A stretch of DNA of 64,000 nt from Chamaecyparis obtusa (Eukaryota > Streptophyta > Pinopsida > Cupressales > Cupressaceae), in the NCBI GenBank assembly GCA_027943335.1, contig BSBK01009254.1, positions 496,001 through 560,000 of the forward strand, read 5' to 3'. The translations under genes were made by a program, and so were the position numbers. Shown here one piece after another: positions 33,443 to 46,494 of the stretch (positions are counted from its first letter, which is position 1; each line of letters begins with the position of its first letter). A model generated the notes under the pieces. It was given only the letters and a program-made list of their open reading frames with translations. It did no database searches and was not told the DNA's origin.

Positions 33443-36400
33443 TTGATTGAAAGCCTTGATGCCTTCAACATTAAAAGAATAAATCAGACATGCAATCCAG
33501 TCACAAATTCATTAGCTCAATCTACAAGTTCTTTGGAACCATTGGCCATGGATTGTGTGAAGAAGCTCACAGTTGAACTGACTTCCGTGCCATCTGTTTT
33601 GGACAACATAACAAACTTCCAAGTATTAGAAGATGATAAGCATATCCTTGATTTCCTAACAAGTTCAAGAGTCTTTGAAGAGTAGATCATTGATGAGGGA
33701 GAACAACAACAAGCTTAGTTTGAAATAGATGAGATTATGAATTTGAGGACAAATACTATTCCTAAGGGGATGATTGAGCTAGAAAGAATTTTTTATTCAG
33801 ACAGATTGAGCACCCTCAAGTATCAGACAACTGAAGGAGGGCAATGTGAAAAGGTGAACTTGGGAACTGAAGAGAATGTGAAGAATGTTTTTATTGGTAA
33901 AGTTTGTAATCCTTAGGAAAAGGAAGATATTCTGAAGCTTATGAGGGAATTCCCAGATGTGATTGTATTGGGATATGAAGATTTGAAAACTTATGATACC
34001 TCCCTCATCACACACACAATTCCACTAAAGCCAAATAGTAAACCATTCTGGCAAAGGTAGAGACCAATAAATCACCTGTTAGAGCCACTGATCCATCAAG
34101 AAGTGAAGGAATTACTTTCTGCCAGAATAATTTTTTAGTCAGACACTCGACGTGGGTCACCAACTTGGTTCCTATTAGGAAAAAGAGTGAAGAAATAAGA
34201 TTTTGTGTGGATTTTCATAATCTTAACAGAGCTTTAGAAAAGGAAAATTATCTAGTACCGTCATTAGATGAAGTGATACAAGTTGTAAACGGGTCTCAAA
34301 TGATGTCATTTTTAGATGGTTATCCTGGATATAACTAGGTGATGGTAGAAGAAGAAGAAGATAGATTGAAAACTTGATTCACCACTAAGTAGGGCACATT
34401 TGCATATAGGAGAATGCCCTTTGGTTTGATTAATGTTGGAGCCACTTTTTAGAGAGCCATGGATTATGCTTTCAAGGATTTGGTTGGGAAATGCATCATC
34501 ATATACATGGATGATCTCACTATGTTTTCTTAGTGCAGAAAGGATCATATAATGGATTTAAGAAGAATCTTACAGAGATGCAGAAGATATGGAATTTCAT
34601 TGAACCCGAAGAAATGCATGTTTGTAGTCACCGAAGGAAAATTGATAGGGCATGTAATTTCAGAACATGGAATCTTAATTGATCCTGAACACATGGAAGC
34701 AATTTCAAAGTTGGGGCTGCCAGCTAGTCATAAAGAGCTAAAATCATTTTTCAGAAAAATCAACTTCGTAAGGAAGTTCATATCAGGATTTGTAGAAATA
34801 GTCAAGCCACTAAACAACATGTTGAAAAAAGGGTACAAAGATAGATTGGACACCTACCTCAAACAGGGCCTTCGAAGAGATAAAGCAAGCAATTATGGAT
34901 GCTCCTATTTTGATTAGTCCAGATTACACTAGGTCATTCTACATATATTCATTTGCATTAGAGCATACTTGTGCAACTATCCACACACATAGAACAAAGG
35001 AGAAAGATGAGCATCCTATTGCCTTTATGAGCTCACCATTAAAGGATGCAGAATTAAAATATCCAAACATAGAGAAGCAATACTCTGCTTTGGTGAAGGC
35101 AATCAAGAAATTTTGACATTATATTTTGAGAAGCAAGGTTTATGCTATTGTCCCAGATGCGATAGTGAAGACATTATTGATGCAAAATGAATTATGAGAA
35201 AGAAGAGGAAAATGGATGTCTATCATTCAAGAATATGACATGGAGATACAACCTATGAAGCTAGTTCGAGGACAAGCTCTGACACAAACAATCACAAATA
35301 TTTGTCCCAGAATGGTTCAACAAGTATATGTGATGGAAGAGGTATCCCCAGATGAATGGTATGATGACATTGTTTACTACCTCCTCAATCATAAGTCTCC
35401 TACACACCTAAACTCTATCCAAAAGTGTGCTTTAAGAATGAAGAGTCAATAATTTATGCTTCAAGGAGCAGTTCTATACAGGAAGAATCATGATGGAGTC
35501 TATTTGAGATGTGTCGGTAAAGAAGAAGCAAAGAAGATCCTTGAACATTTTCATAGCAAGTATGGGACCAGTCACAGAAGTAGTCTCTCTATGGCCCAAT
35601 AGATTTCAAGGGTAGGATATTACTGGCCCACATTGTTTAAAGATGCCTACGAACATGTAAAAACCTATCTCACTTGTCTGCAAGTAGCTGCAATATGCGA
35701 GAGAAATCCTACAATGCCTTTGCAACTTGTTATTGAAGTAAAACCTTTTGCAAAGTGGGGGTTAAACTTTATTGGTCCAATCAATCCACCTTCTTTGGAA
35801 CAACACGGGTACATCCTAGCTTCTACTGATTATTGCACTCACTGGTCAGAAGCTCAAGCACTAAATAATTGCATGACAAAAGTTGTCATTAAGTTCCTTG
35901 AATAAAATATTGTCACGAGATTTGGATGTCCACATGCCCTTGTATGCGAAAATGGAACTACATTTAAATATCTAAAGTTTTCAAATTGGGCATTTGATTA
36001 TGGGATCACCCTAAAGTTTTCATCAAATTAATATCTTGAAGGAAATGGGTTAGCTGAGTCAACAAATAAGAATCTGTTAAGTTCTATCAAGAAGTTGTTG
36101 GACAAAAATTCCAGGGACTGGCATATGCAACTAATATTTGAACTTTGGATAGACAGAATAAGAATCAAGATCTCTATAGGGACATCTCCCTATCATTTGG
36201 TTTATGGACAAGATCAATTTTTTCCCATTTAGTTGAGGATCCTAACATTGCAGTTTATGCAGGAATACATGGAAGGTGAAGACATAGCACGTACACAATT
36301 GACACAATTGCTTCTCCTGGAAGAGAAAAGAGTTTAGGCACTGGAAAAGTTTGCAAGACACCAAGTTGTGGTAAAGAGATGGTTCGACAGAATGGCCACA

Positions 36401-36590
36401 GTTAAGGATTTTCAAATTTCAAATCTAGTACTTTACTGGGATAAGGCCCATGAAAAGAAATGCAATCACGATAAGTTTGATAATCTATGGATGGGGCCTT
36501 TTCAAATTTCTAAGATAATGCATTCAAGCTGAGAACTCTGACATGAAAGGAAGTCTTATTGCCCGTCAATTGGAAATTCCTCAAGCTTGA
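33443..36590 (+). pseudogene. Ty3/gypsy pol fragment (third gypsy element)
   Basis: Order: protease-RT linker (REFPDVIVLGYEDLKTYDTS, about 33940), RT (DFHNLNRALEKENY, MSFLDGYPGYN, RRMPFGLINVGATF, IIYMDDLTMFS near 34500), the connection and RNase H (ILISPDYTRSFYIYSFALEH, ELKYPNIEKQYSALVKAI), the integrase zinc region (HFHSKYGTSHR, CLQVAAICER) and the integrase core (35755-36130: FAKWGLNFIGPINPPS, ASTDYCTHWSEA, ENGTTFKY, NGLAESTNKNL). The second catalytic Asp (normally DNGT) is Glu in CENGTT. Many TAG and TGA stops and frame changes occur, heaviest at 34130-34550. No extra RNase H and no chromodomain are visible. Gag and protease are absent and no LTR pair was found. Confidence 0.88.
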
Positions 36591-38100
36591 TTGATGCCCT
36601 TAGGTTTCCTTCTAGAAGCCTACCATGTACATAGTTAGTCTAGGTTTTCCCTTTCATTCTTTCATTTTGGTTTCCCTTTTGTTTCACCCTTTTTTAAGTT
36701 TTCTTTTAGTCTAGAAGGGATTTTGGTTTTCTTCCCCTGTTTCTTTTCCCGTTGTTTCTTTCTCGTTGGTGGGATTTTGGCTTTATGTAGTTTAGGTTAT
36801 TTTGGTTTCCCATAGTTTGGTTGTTAGTTTAGGGATTTTTTTCCTTTGAGTTTGGTTTCTTCAGGTGGTTTTTTTTTTCTTTTGTTTTTGGTTTCGATTT
36901 TGGTTTTTGCCAAGAGGCTTGGAGGTTTGGGTGTTCCCATTTGCATGAGGGCTTTGTGTGATTTCAAACTTCATCTGAAGACTTTGTCTTGACTTGTTTA
37001 TCTAGTTTCCTATATAACTTTTTATGAAGATCCTTAGGAACTAAGGTTGTCCTTATGTTTATCATCAGGTTGGAACACAAACTTGACTCGAGAGGTTAAT
37101 CATGCACTATGTCTGGACACTCGAACTCTGAGATTGCTATATTTCACACCTAACTATTGCTTCGAGTCCATTTTGGTTTCTTTAGGAGAGGTCATGGCTT
37201 GTGAAAATTTTAAAATCTTGCTTTAATGCCACTATAATTTCTAAACCCATAGTGAGTTTCATTACTCACGAGCCAAAAGAAAAGAGAGAAATCTTCATTG
37301 TTTTTACAATGATAACTTTGTCGGGGCTATAGATGCCTGACTAGTAGTGAAGCAATTTCCAAGATGTTTTTGGAGTTGAGAAGAATATATAGCTCGCCAT
37401 GGCCAATCTTAGGGTTTCTAGGTGGTCTTGTTGAGTGAGAACTAATGCATTTACACACACTTAGATAATTGAAGAATGAAGGTGTCTTGATCCAATATAT
37501 GATTCTCCTCCCCCTTCGAGTTATGTTTTCTCTCTTTATGATGGCATAGAATTTATTGAACAAGGAATCTGAGTTCAAAGTAAAATTTTATCCTTGAAAT
37601 GTTTTCAACATTTCACCCATGGACTCGTTAAATGTTGTGACCTAATCACACATCGCCCATTGTGATGGGAACCCCATCATTTTTCTCTTGGCCTTGTCCT
37701 TTTGGCTTTTGTTCATGGTAGTTTTAGGCTCAATCCCTTGAGGTTCTCCTATTTCGAATGAGAATTGGTAAAATTGGCCAAGTCTAGAAAAGTGTTGTCC
37801 ACCTGGCTCCTAGAATGGAAATTATTTATTTGTCTGAGAATTGATCTTTCAAAAAGAAAGTTAGTGAAATTTTGAATGTCTTGACATACTTGCTATTTTT
37901 GAAAATTTCTATTTTTAGTAAATTTCACTACCTCTTGAATTGGCCTTATTTTGACTTTGGAACAACTTACTATTTTTAGAAAATCTATTTTTCACAGGTC
38001 TATTTTGGCTACAAGTGAGCTATGGTTGATAAGCAAGTGAGGTAGTCAATTAAAAATTGGTTAAGTTTGGAAACACCCTTAACCAAAAGTGGAAAGACAT
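36591..38100. other. Gene-free; T-rich 3' region of the gypsy fragment and unknown sequence
   Basis: From 36630 to 36920 the plus strand is strongly pyrimidine/T-rich (ttttggtttccctttt-type runs), usual behind a gypsy pol. Near 37270-37290 a purine run ccaaaagaaaagagagaaa could be a polypurine tract, but no LTR start was proven. 37860-38040 holds short degenerate repeats of cttgctatttttgaaaatt. No coding region recognised. Confidence 0.5.
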
Positions 38101-38490
38101 GAAAAAGAAGGAAAATCCTCCAAATGAAGAAAAATCCTCAAGTGAACGAATAACCTCCAAGAGTAGAAAAATCCTCCAAGTGAAGGAAAATCCTCCAAGA
38201 GCATAAAAATCCTCCAAGTGAAGAAAAATCATGTTGGAATACAAACACCACTGAGAGGGGAGGGAGGTGAATTAGTGGTTACTTAAAAAAATGTGTCCTT
38301 TTCAATTTTTACAATTATAACATATACTTATGAAATATGAACAAGATATGTAAAGGAAAATCCTCCAAGTGAAGGAAAATCCTCAAGTGAACGAATAACC
38401 TCCAAGAGTAGAAAAATCCTCCAAGTGAAGTAAAATCCTCCAAGTGAAGGAAAATCCTTGAAGAGCATAAAAATCCTCCAAGTGAAGAAA
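38101..38490. repeat. 19-bp minisatellite, left arm, with duplicated LTR scrap
   Basis: Units of about 19 bp built on gaaaaatcctccaagtgaa occupy 38101-38231 and 38355-38490. Between them lies a 123-bp scrap of the Copia-2 LTR (38232-38354). The right arm of the same array is at 52972-53445, so the array was split by Copia-2. Confidence 0.88.
38232..38354 (-). repeat. Duplicated 123-bp end of the Copia-2 LTR
   Basis: tgttggaatacaaacacc to gatatgtaaa repeats the outer 120 bp of the LTR that starts again at 38496. Both copies are preceded by the same minisatellite arrangement and the bases aatca. The pair reads as a tandem duplication with a period of about 264 bp. Confidence 0.88.
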
Positions 38491-38495
38491 AATCA

Positions 38496-39878
38496 TGTTG
38501 GAATACAAACACCATTGAGAGGGGAGGGGGGTGAATTAGTGGTTACTTAAAAAAATTTGTCCTTTTCAATTTTTACAATTATAACATATACTTATGAAAT
38601 ATGAACAAGATATGTAAAAATAACATAGTACACAATATTTATAGTGGAAAACCCATTAGGGTAAAAAACCACTTTGAATTTGAAACTTTATTAGCCTCTT
38701 GGGAAAATCTTTTAGAGCTACAACTCTCACCAACACCTTGTTTTTGAAACACCGATTTCAAGGAACACCAATTCCTTACACCTGAAGCACCAACTTCAAG
38801 AATACATGAAGCACCAACTTCCAAAATGAATAAATGAGATACAAAATTAGAGGATCAACTTTGTTACAATGCAAATCATAAATCATTGATTTCAACTTCT
38901 TGTTGAAAACATAATGCAGGATATACTTCTCTTCTTCTCTCTTACTGATTCTTTTACATCAATAAATTTCACCAAAGAATAAAATAATTCTTAAAATGAA
39001 TATATCAGATTATAAAAATTATAATCAGACTTAAAACAACATATTTGAATGCAATAACATGACTTGAGTTAATGTCTTTCAAACTATTAACTTTCTTGAA
39101 ATGATAAACCCTTGTTTCTCTTCAAAACATCAAGTACCCAAATATGTTTTCTTTTTCCATTAAAAGATATGATCAAATACTGATGTGAATGAATCAAAAA
39201 GAAATATATATCCCTTCTTATATCTTTGATAAACTTCTGCAATGAAAATCAATTCACAAATGACAAAATAGAAGCATAAAGCATTACCCTTGTCTCTGTT
39301 GTTTTAAAATTTGTGTGCAAGCTATTTGGTCTACAAAAAATTCCACACAAATCCCATGACTTCTCTCCAAAACCCTAGACAATATTTTAGAGGAATGTAT
39401 CCCCTACTTATAAACCAAAAAATTTGATATTTTTTAGGTAGCTAGATAACTCAAACTTCAATTAGACCAAAACTGCTCAACTACTAAAACTGTCTTGAAT
39501 TTTTGTAACTATGTCTGATAAATAGATGTTTTCTCTTTCCATACATGTGATATGCAAAAGCTAACAAGGACCAATTTAGCTAATTTTATTTCCATTCCTA
39601 GAAAGGTATAATGGTTTGGGTCTATTGGATAACTAAGCCTATTGACTTTCACATATACCAAAACTATTTTTTATAACTGTTCTCTTAACCAATGTGAACA
39701 TTAAGTGTTAATTCTATAACACTTAAGTGTATGTCTTGAATATGTTTTGAAAAATATTGAAGGACATCAAATAAGATAATTTCATGATTTTAACCATACC
39801 ATATGTCCATTATAATTTCATGGATGTATTATTAACATCAATGACAACATTCAAAGACCAAATACCAAAGGTTCAACA
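38496..39878 (-). repeat. Copia-2 3' LTR, 1,383 bp
   Basis: Native orientation starts TGTTGAACCTTTGG and ends TATTCCAACA. It is collinear with 51581-52966. Confidence 0.93.
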
Positions 39879-39880
39879 TA

Positions 39881-39890
39881 CTCCCCCTTT
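39881..39890 (-). other. Copia-2 polypurine tract
   Basis: Minus strand aaagggggag, preceded by tgacatcaatgcc and followed after two bases by the LTR start. The same tract and context occur in Copia-3 at 59420-59440. Confidence 0.85.
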
Positions 39891-40103
39891 GGCATTGATG
39901 TCAATACCTATAAAAACATATTAAAAATGCATGTACTTGTAACACCTGTATATCATCACCTATAGAATACATCATATACCTATAGATTCCTTCTCATGAT
40001 TTTTCTCCCCCTTTGACATCAATGACAAAGGAGATATACCAAGGTTTCAGTTGTAAAAATTATCATAAATGCTCCCCCTAAAACCTATCACAAACTGCTT
40101 AAC

Positions 40104-41339
40104 TTATGCAAGAGAAGATAGAGAGAGAACTCCCAATCTGGTTCCCAAACCTTCAAGGAATTCTTTTGATAGAGGTTTTGTAAATATGTCAGCCAACTGA
40201 TCTGAGGAAGGAACAAATTCCAATTCAACATTACCTTTCAAAATGTGTTCCCTTATGAAGTGATAACGAATATCAATGTGCTTGGTACGTGAATGCATAA
40301 CCAGATTCTTAGAAATACTAATGGTGCTTTGATTATCACAAAATATAGAAACTGGTTTAGAAATTATCACTTTCATATCTGATAATGTTTGAATCATCCA
40401 TAGAACTTGTTGACAATAAGAACATGTTGCAATATACTTAGCCTCTACAGTAGAAAGAGTAGTAGTGTCCTATTTTTTACTATGCCAACATACCAATCTA
40501 TTACCCAAAAAGAATGTTTCTCCTGAAGTACTTTTTCTTTCATCTAGAAAACCTTCCCAATCTGAGTCAGTATAAGCAACAAATCTGAAATCATCATGTT
40601 TAGGATACCAAATCCCATAATCCAAAGTACCCTTAATATATCTTAAAATTATTTTAACTACCATAGCATGATTTTCTTTAGATGAAGGCTGAAATATTGC
40701 AACCAAACAGACAACATGCATGATATCAGGCCTTGAAGCAGTGAGATATAGTAAACCACCAATCATGGATCTATAAGTAGTTTGATCAACATCAGGAGAG
40801 TCATCATTTTTAGTAAGTTTAAATCCTGTTATCATTGGTGTTCCCATAGGCTTACAATCTTCCATATAAAATTTCCTTAACATTTCTTTTGCATACTTAG
40901 TTTGGGATAAGAATATACCATTTTCCAATTGAGAAATTTGCAACCCAAGAAAATATGATAGTTCCCCAAGCATGGACATTTCAAATTCAGATTGCATAAG
41001 CTTTGAAAAACCTTGACTTAAGGCATCATCATTAGATCCAAACACTATATCATCAACATAAACAAGAACAACAAGAATATCATCACCTATACCATAGATA
41101 TACAAGTTACTATCAACACCACCTCTTTTAAATCTATTTTTGATAAGATATTGATTTAACCTAGAATACCAAGCCCTTGGAGCTTGTTTTAAACCATAAA
41201 GAGTATTTTTCAATCTGTAAACATGATTAGGATAATCATTATTTTCAAACCCTTCAGGTTGATCCATATAAACCTCTTCATCAAGATAACCATTTAGAAA
41301 TGTTGTTTTAACATCCATTTGGTACATTTTAAAGCCTCT
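40104..41339 (-). pseudogene. Copia-2 reverse transcriptase (C-terminal part) and RNase H
   Basis: From the insertion junction: [35 protein letters not shown], the active site VLVYVDDIVFGSND (about 41075-41035), EMLRKFYMEDCKPMGTP and YRSMIGGLLYLTASRPDI, then RNase H with FVAYTDSDWEGFLDERKST (catalytic Asp present) and, after a TAG near 40470 where Gln is expected (SKK.DTTTLS), IFCDNQSTISISKN, KHIDIRYHFI and LADIFTKPLS. The stop is at 40104. This part is the best preserved polymerase in the window, open for 308 codons. Confidence 0.93.
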
Positions 41340-41792
41340 TGTTGGCACCTCAATTTTGAAGCATGAAATTTTCCATTTTTTACAAAAATGAGACATTTAC
41401 CAGTTGTTTTAAAACTGAGAAAATTTGCTACAAAAAACCTAGAAAAACCTTGTAAAATTACCAGAGTTTTCATTTGAATCCAGGAAGCCCTAATTAAATA
41501 TCCAGGCATGAAAAAACCCTAAGTTCCTTTGCTTTTAAGAGAAAACCCTAAGCCACTCTTTTATGTTCTATTTGAGCGTTACTTTTACAAAATCACTTAA
41601 GTTCCTAAAAGGCATGTGTATTAATTTTATCACCGGGCAGGGTCATGTTTCTAGTATTTCTTTTACCTAGATCCCTTTTATTTTCCTAAGTCTAAAGCCC
41701 CGGTGATTTTTTTAAATTTCCCTAAGGTCCTTAATACTTTATTCCCTAATGTTTTGGCATAATATATATGCTTTGAATCTTAATCAAGAACC

Positions 41793-42364
41793 AACGGTTG
41801 TCGCAAGAGTGCACAAAATCTTTTCAAGCCTTGTGATCATGCGACAACCATTGATCTTACTTTATTAACAAGCATTTGAAAAGGTGGGTCCACTGCCAGG
41901 TGTACACAAGTGTTCATTCCTGATTGGTTGTGGTATTTGATGATGTGGAAATTGTCATTGGGACTGGCGCTCAGTAAGAAAAAGTAGCATGTTCGCTTGT
42001 CGGATATTGTGATGTGGGCGCTTCTAATTGGTCAGAGCTAGGTGGGGCCGATTACTTAAGGGATCAATGGTAAATGAAGGGTCTAACAGTTGTCGTATGT
42101 TCGTAAGGAATATTTTCAAGCGTTGCAATCATGCGACAATCATTGATCTAGTATCAAGGCCATGGTGTCTTACTTTATGTCCACTCATAAAAAGGAAATA
42201 ATATTGATTGTTAGATGCGGGATCTAATGGTCGTGATGAATCCAAAGTGTCAAGTGGGTCCTGGGTGATGCAATTAAAGGTTTATCATCGATGCATCTTG
42301 ATCAAACAATTTTCATATGTTTGCAAGGAATCTTTTCAAGCCTTGTGATCATGCGACAATTGTT
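41793..42364 (+). repeat. Three hairpin repeats in the 5' region of the ORF-X B element
   Basis: Copies at 41793-41856, 42085-42147 and 42305-42364 share ttttcaagccttgtgatcat and end atgcgacaa. In copy 1 aacggttgtcgca pairs with tgcgacaaccatt (12 of 13) around a loop of about 34 bases. Copies 2 and 3 keep the right arm better than the left. Flanking sequence (lightly conserved gtccact and attggt stretches) suggests tandem units of 220-290 bp. Confidence 0.75.
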
Positions 42365-42733
42365 AGATTATGTTCTAAAGAGGACTGACAGTCCTATTTC
42401 AAACTTGAAGCAAAACTGGTGTGAAATTGAATTTTCCTGTTGAAAGATGACAGTTCAATTTCTCAGAGAAGTAATGGTCAGATCGTGTGGAGTAAACTGC
42501 TGAAAATATTGTGTTTGATTGCTAATATATTGAAGATTCACGCATTTTTAGAAACACAAAGAGATAGAATTTGTAGAAGCCTAAGCGAGGAAATTTGCAG
42601 AGCTGGTTTTCATTTCCCAAGAAATTTCTTAAAAATGGTTGGTGAATGTCTACGTAATTCTTATTCCTGTTAGTAGCATCATAATTCTACCGTATCTCTT
42701 TTGCACAAATTATAAAGAATTACAAACCCTATA

Positions 42734-45700
42734 ATGGCGCCAAGAAAGGAATTAACCGGTAAAGTTGAATACAATGATAGGGGTTTACATGAAGATTTGT
42801 TAGAACTATTACCTCATTCAATGACTGATATAGTAAAAGCCAAAGGTCTAGTACCGAAGAGCCCTAGGGTAAAAGTAGTAGACGACTTGTATGATATAGG
42901 TAACTATATAAGGGATGCCAAAATTGGCATGATTAATGCAAGTGGCACCTCTGATATCACTGGCTTAGGGTTGTTCAAAGTAGGTTTCAATCAAAGAAAT
43001 GCCCCTCCTCCTACTAGCAATTTATGGTAGTTTGACCTAGGAAAACTTGTTGTACCCAGTGTTTTCATAGATGCAGATTTGATGATTCAAATTGCAAAGA
43101 GCTATGACCTGATTACTAGGGTAATTAGGGATGCTAAAGGAAACCTGTTAATAAACATCTATGATGAAGAAATCAAGAAGGTTTTTAAGCTAAGTGAACC
43201 CTCCAATGACCTAGAAAAAAATGATTTTGAGGAGTTGAGGCAAGTGTACAATGCTCAGAGGGATTATCTTAGAAGTGGTCCTATGAAGGAGTTCTGCAAC
43301 AAAATTGGGGGAAAGATCACCTTGGGACCAAGTACACAGGAGCCCTTCAAAACAAAATATTTTAATTTAAGAGCAAGGGGTGCATATTGGTCACTGTGTT
43401 AGATTTTTGGAGAAGATGTTGAAGAGAGAATGTCAGTGCATTTAATGTACATGATGGTCCAAATCTTACACCTCTACTTATCAGTTACATTTGACTTTGC
43501 CCCTTTTATTTTTTATTTGATTCATAATGGATTGGTAGGAATCCAAAAGAGCAAAGTTGATAAGCCATTCTGCTGGTACTCTTTCATGATGTATATGTTC
43601 TTGTTTAAAGGTGCAAGTTATTTTCAGAAGGAGATGGATTTGTTGAAATAGAAGGATGGTGAATATATATTGGTCCAATTGTGGAACCTCAGCATGACAT
43701 GGGATAGAGAGGACAACAATTTCATCAATTTTGATAGATGTTTTGCAGCCAGACTCAGGCTTTTGTTGGTACTTGAAAACCCAAGAATCCCAAAGGCCTT
43801 GGCTAAACTTGTCAGGCCAAAACAATTTGCAAAGACCCTTAAAATTGTGCATAATTTGGGGGATTTCATTTTCTATCCTATTTCTACTGTAATTAGGCTA
43901 TATGGTTTCAAAGGGGCCCCTTTCATATTGCCATATCAAGTGCCCCTCAAAATTGGTATTGCAAAATTCATAAGGTAATTGGGGGAAATTGAAAAGAATA
44001 CTCTTGCAAGTAAAGCCAGAGGCACCTTATTCCCAAATGTTACAAAGGGTGGATGGCTTCATATGGATAAAGTCTTGTCACCATATCACATGACTACCTC
44101 AGTTGCAAGGAGAACAGACCCAGAGGGTTTCTACAATGACATGTTCAAGAAGAAGGTCAGATGCTCATTCATAGATCATATTTTCAATTTCCCTAAGGAT
44201 ATCATCAAAAATATCCCTAATATACAAGAGCAAGAAATTGGAAAGGAAAAATGGTTGGTGTACAAGAAACATTGGACTTTGTCTAGCAGTTTGACAAGGG
44301 ATATGATCCCCTAAAGAGCATCAATCCTATTGGGAAGAAGATAAACACTCTTATGGATCACTTTCAGGGTATTTTTCAAACCCTAAATGAGAAAAAGGAG
44401 AAAGCTATGAAAGATGTCCCAGAGAAGGCTCAGTCACTATTGAGAAAACCTGCATTTGCTAAAGTATTTCCCCTAGGAAAATACATGGTACAAAAGAAAA
44501 TTGGTTACAATGTGGTGGTACCAGGACCAAAAAAGTAGGAACAAACAAAGAGAAAAGAGGATGTCCCTTCCACATCATAACAAGTGGAGAAACATGATGA
44601 GGTTGTAGAAATTCCAGACTCACCTCAGGATCAACTAGCTCAAGATATTCATGATTCTCCACCTCCCTCAAAGAAACAAAAACTAGAAGAGAGGCCTGGA
44701 CATGTTGAAGAGGATTACTCTCCATCCCAATAACCTCTAAACATCATGGATTACCAAGAATTCATAGAGAAAGTGCAACAATTGGGAGCTCTAGGTCAAA
44801 TTTTTATGACCTATGAAGAGATAAATGAGGGGGTATTGCCTAAGCCACCAAAAGAACCTGAATTGGATTTGATAGTGGGAGAGATGGTAGGTACAGAGCT
44901 GGACCCAATAATAAAAAAAGCATGTGATGAGTTCTTAGCTGATGATACCTTTGTAAAGGCTAGGGCCTTCATGCAATTTCTATGGAAGTTACACATAAGT
45001 CAGTTTCAAGAGACATGTGAGAAGATGAAGGAGGATAATCTAGATAAATATCTAAAGATAATAGAAAGTAAGGTGAGGAAGGAAATGAATAAAAGGTTTA
45101 AGAAGATCATTCCAGAAGAGGGGAGATACTTGGTAAGAAATTAAGGATTGGTTATCCTACCAGAGTGGGACATAGCTGATGCAGTGGTCTTAGATGCAGT
45201 CAGAAAATAGACCACACAAATTCACAAGACCAAGGAGGAGACAAAATAGGCTATTAAAGGAGTCACTTATAGTGATGATCATCAAGCCTTGGTCATGTGG
45301 TCTTTGAAGAAGAATGATTGTAACAAAGGAAAGCAGATTACCAAGGGTGATCTTACAAGTAGCCTTACAGTCAAAAGGGTCACTGACACCTCTTTAGTTG
45401 AGGCATCAGGCATGGTGGTAGCAACAACCCAACTCACACCAAGGGTGGAAGAGAAAGAAGCCAAAGAAAAAGAGGAACTCACACTAAGACTAGAAATGGT
45501 GTTGAAGGCTTATAGGGAGTTAAGACAGGGGATATATGAAAATGATATATTATTTGCAGACTTGAAGAATAAATTGGGTGAGCAGGGCCCAATTCAAGCA
45601 TCAGAACAATTGCAGATTCCTTCTTCCCCTACTGGACCTTCTTCTTCAAGCCCTATTATTGAGTACCCCCTCTCCCCTCTTCCCCCTTCCATATGTGATG

Positions 45701-46494
45701 AAGACATGGAACAAAGAGAGAAGAAAAGATATGAAAGAAGAATAAAGGATACAGTTCTACATTTTGTTGCAAATGTAAAACCCAAAGAAACTTAGAGGAT
45801 GGATAAGCAATTGTCTGACATTTTGATTACTTTTAGGAAAGAAAGGGCCACTGTCAGCCCAATTTTGGATATGTGGGTTGTTAGAGAAAATAAATTAAAG
45901 TCTTTCTTTTCTACCATTAAGAGTCAGCATATTGTGGATGCACAACTGACACATACTTATGAATTTTTTAAGGACCTAATTGAATTTGAAATTAGAAGGG
46001 ACAATTTGGAAAGAAGGGAAGTGATCCTAAGGGCAAGGTATTTCCAAGATAATTTTCAAATGTTTCCTAGTTTTATCAAGGCATATGGAACTATAAAGGA
46101 CAGGGATCAATGGTTAGAACAAATTAATGGTGAGGTGTCAGCTAGAATTGATACTATTTTAAATACAGAAGATAATGCCCCTTTTGTACAATTAATTGAA
46201 ATATTGTAGGATGTCAGAATGCATTTCACTAATTTAAGGAATGAGGTACACTAGGTAGTTGTAGAGTGGGATAAATTAATGCCTAAAAGGGATGAAGTTT
46301 TGGCCTTTCAATGGCCAAGTGAAGATATTTATGCATCTTGGGAAACAACATATCCTTCAGAGATTACCAAAGAAGAAGAAACATCCACTGAGGAGGCAAC
46401 AAATGGCAGTACCCCAACTCCTTAAAAGAAAGAAAACAGTGCAAAGAACCTCACAGTTAAAGCAAGCACGGAGGCTACACCTGGCAGAAGTTGA
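42734..46494 (+). pseudogene. ORF-X copy B: uncharacterised accessory protein, decayed
   Basis: Homologue of ORF-X copy A (7392-10758); function unknown. Start MAPRKELTGKVEYND at 42734. One frame runs to about 44312, then shifts (44315-44350) and continues to TGA 46492-46494, about 1,250 codons with roughly a dozen in-frame stops. Blocks in order: VIRDAKGNLLINI (43121), KPFCWYSFMMYMFLFKG (43560), LVQLWNLSMTWDRED (43670), LKIVHNLGDFIFYPISTVIR plus LYGFKGAPF (43840), a helical KKACDEFLADDTF region (44920), a Lys/Glu coil VEEKEAKEKEELTLRLEMV (45450), a Ser/Pro stretch SSPTGPSSSSP (45628), DLIEFEIRRDNLERREVILR (45975) and VVVEWDKLMPKRDEVLAF (46255). No signal peptide, membrane span, RT, integrase, DDE, zinc knuckle or nuclease motif seen. 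Several stops are TAG or TAA where the sister copy suggests Gln. Confidence 0.75.

Noticed and set aside
38050..38515. Similar Leu/Phe-rich minus-strand frames
   Set aside because: Same minisatellite, left arm.
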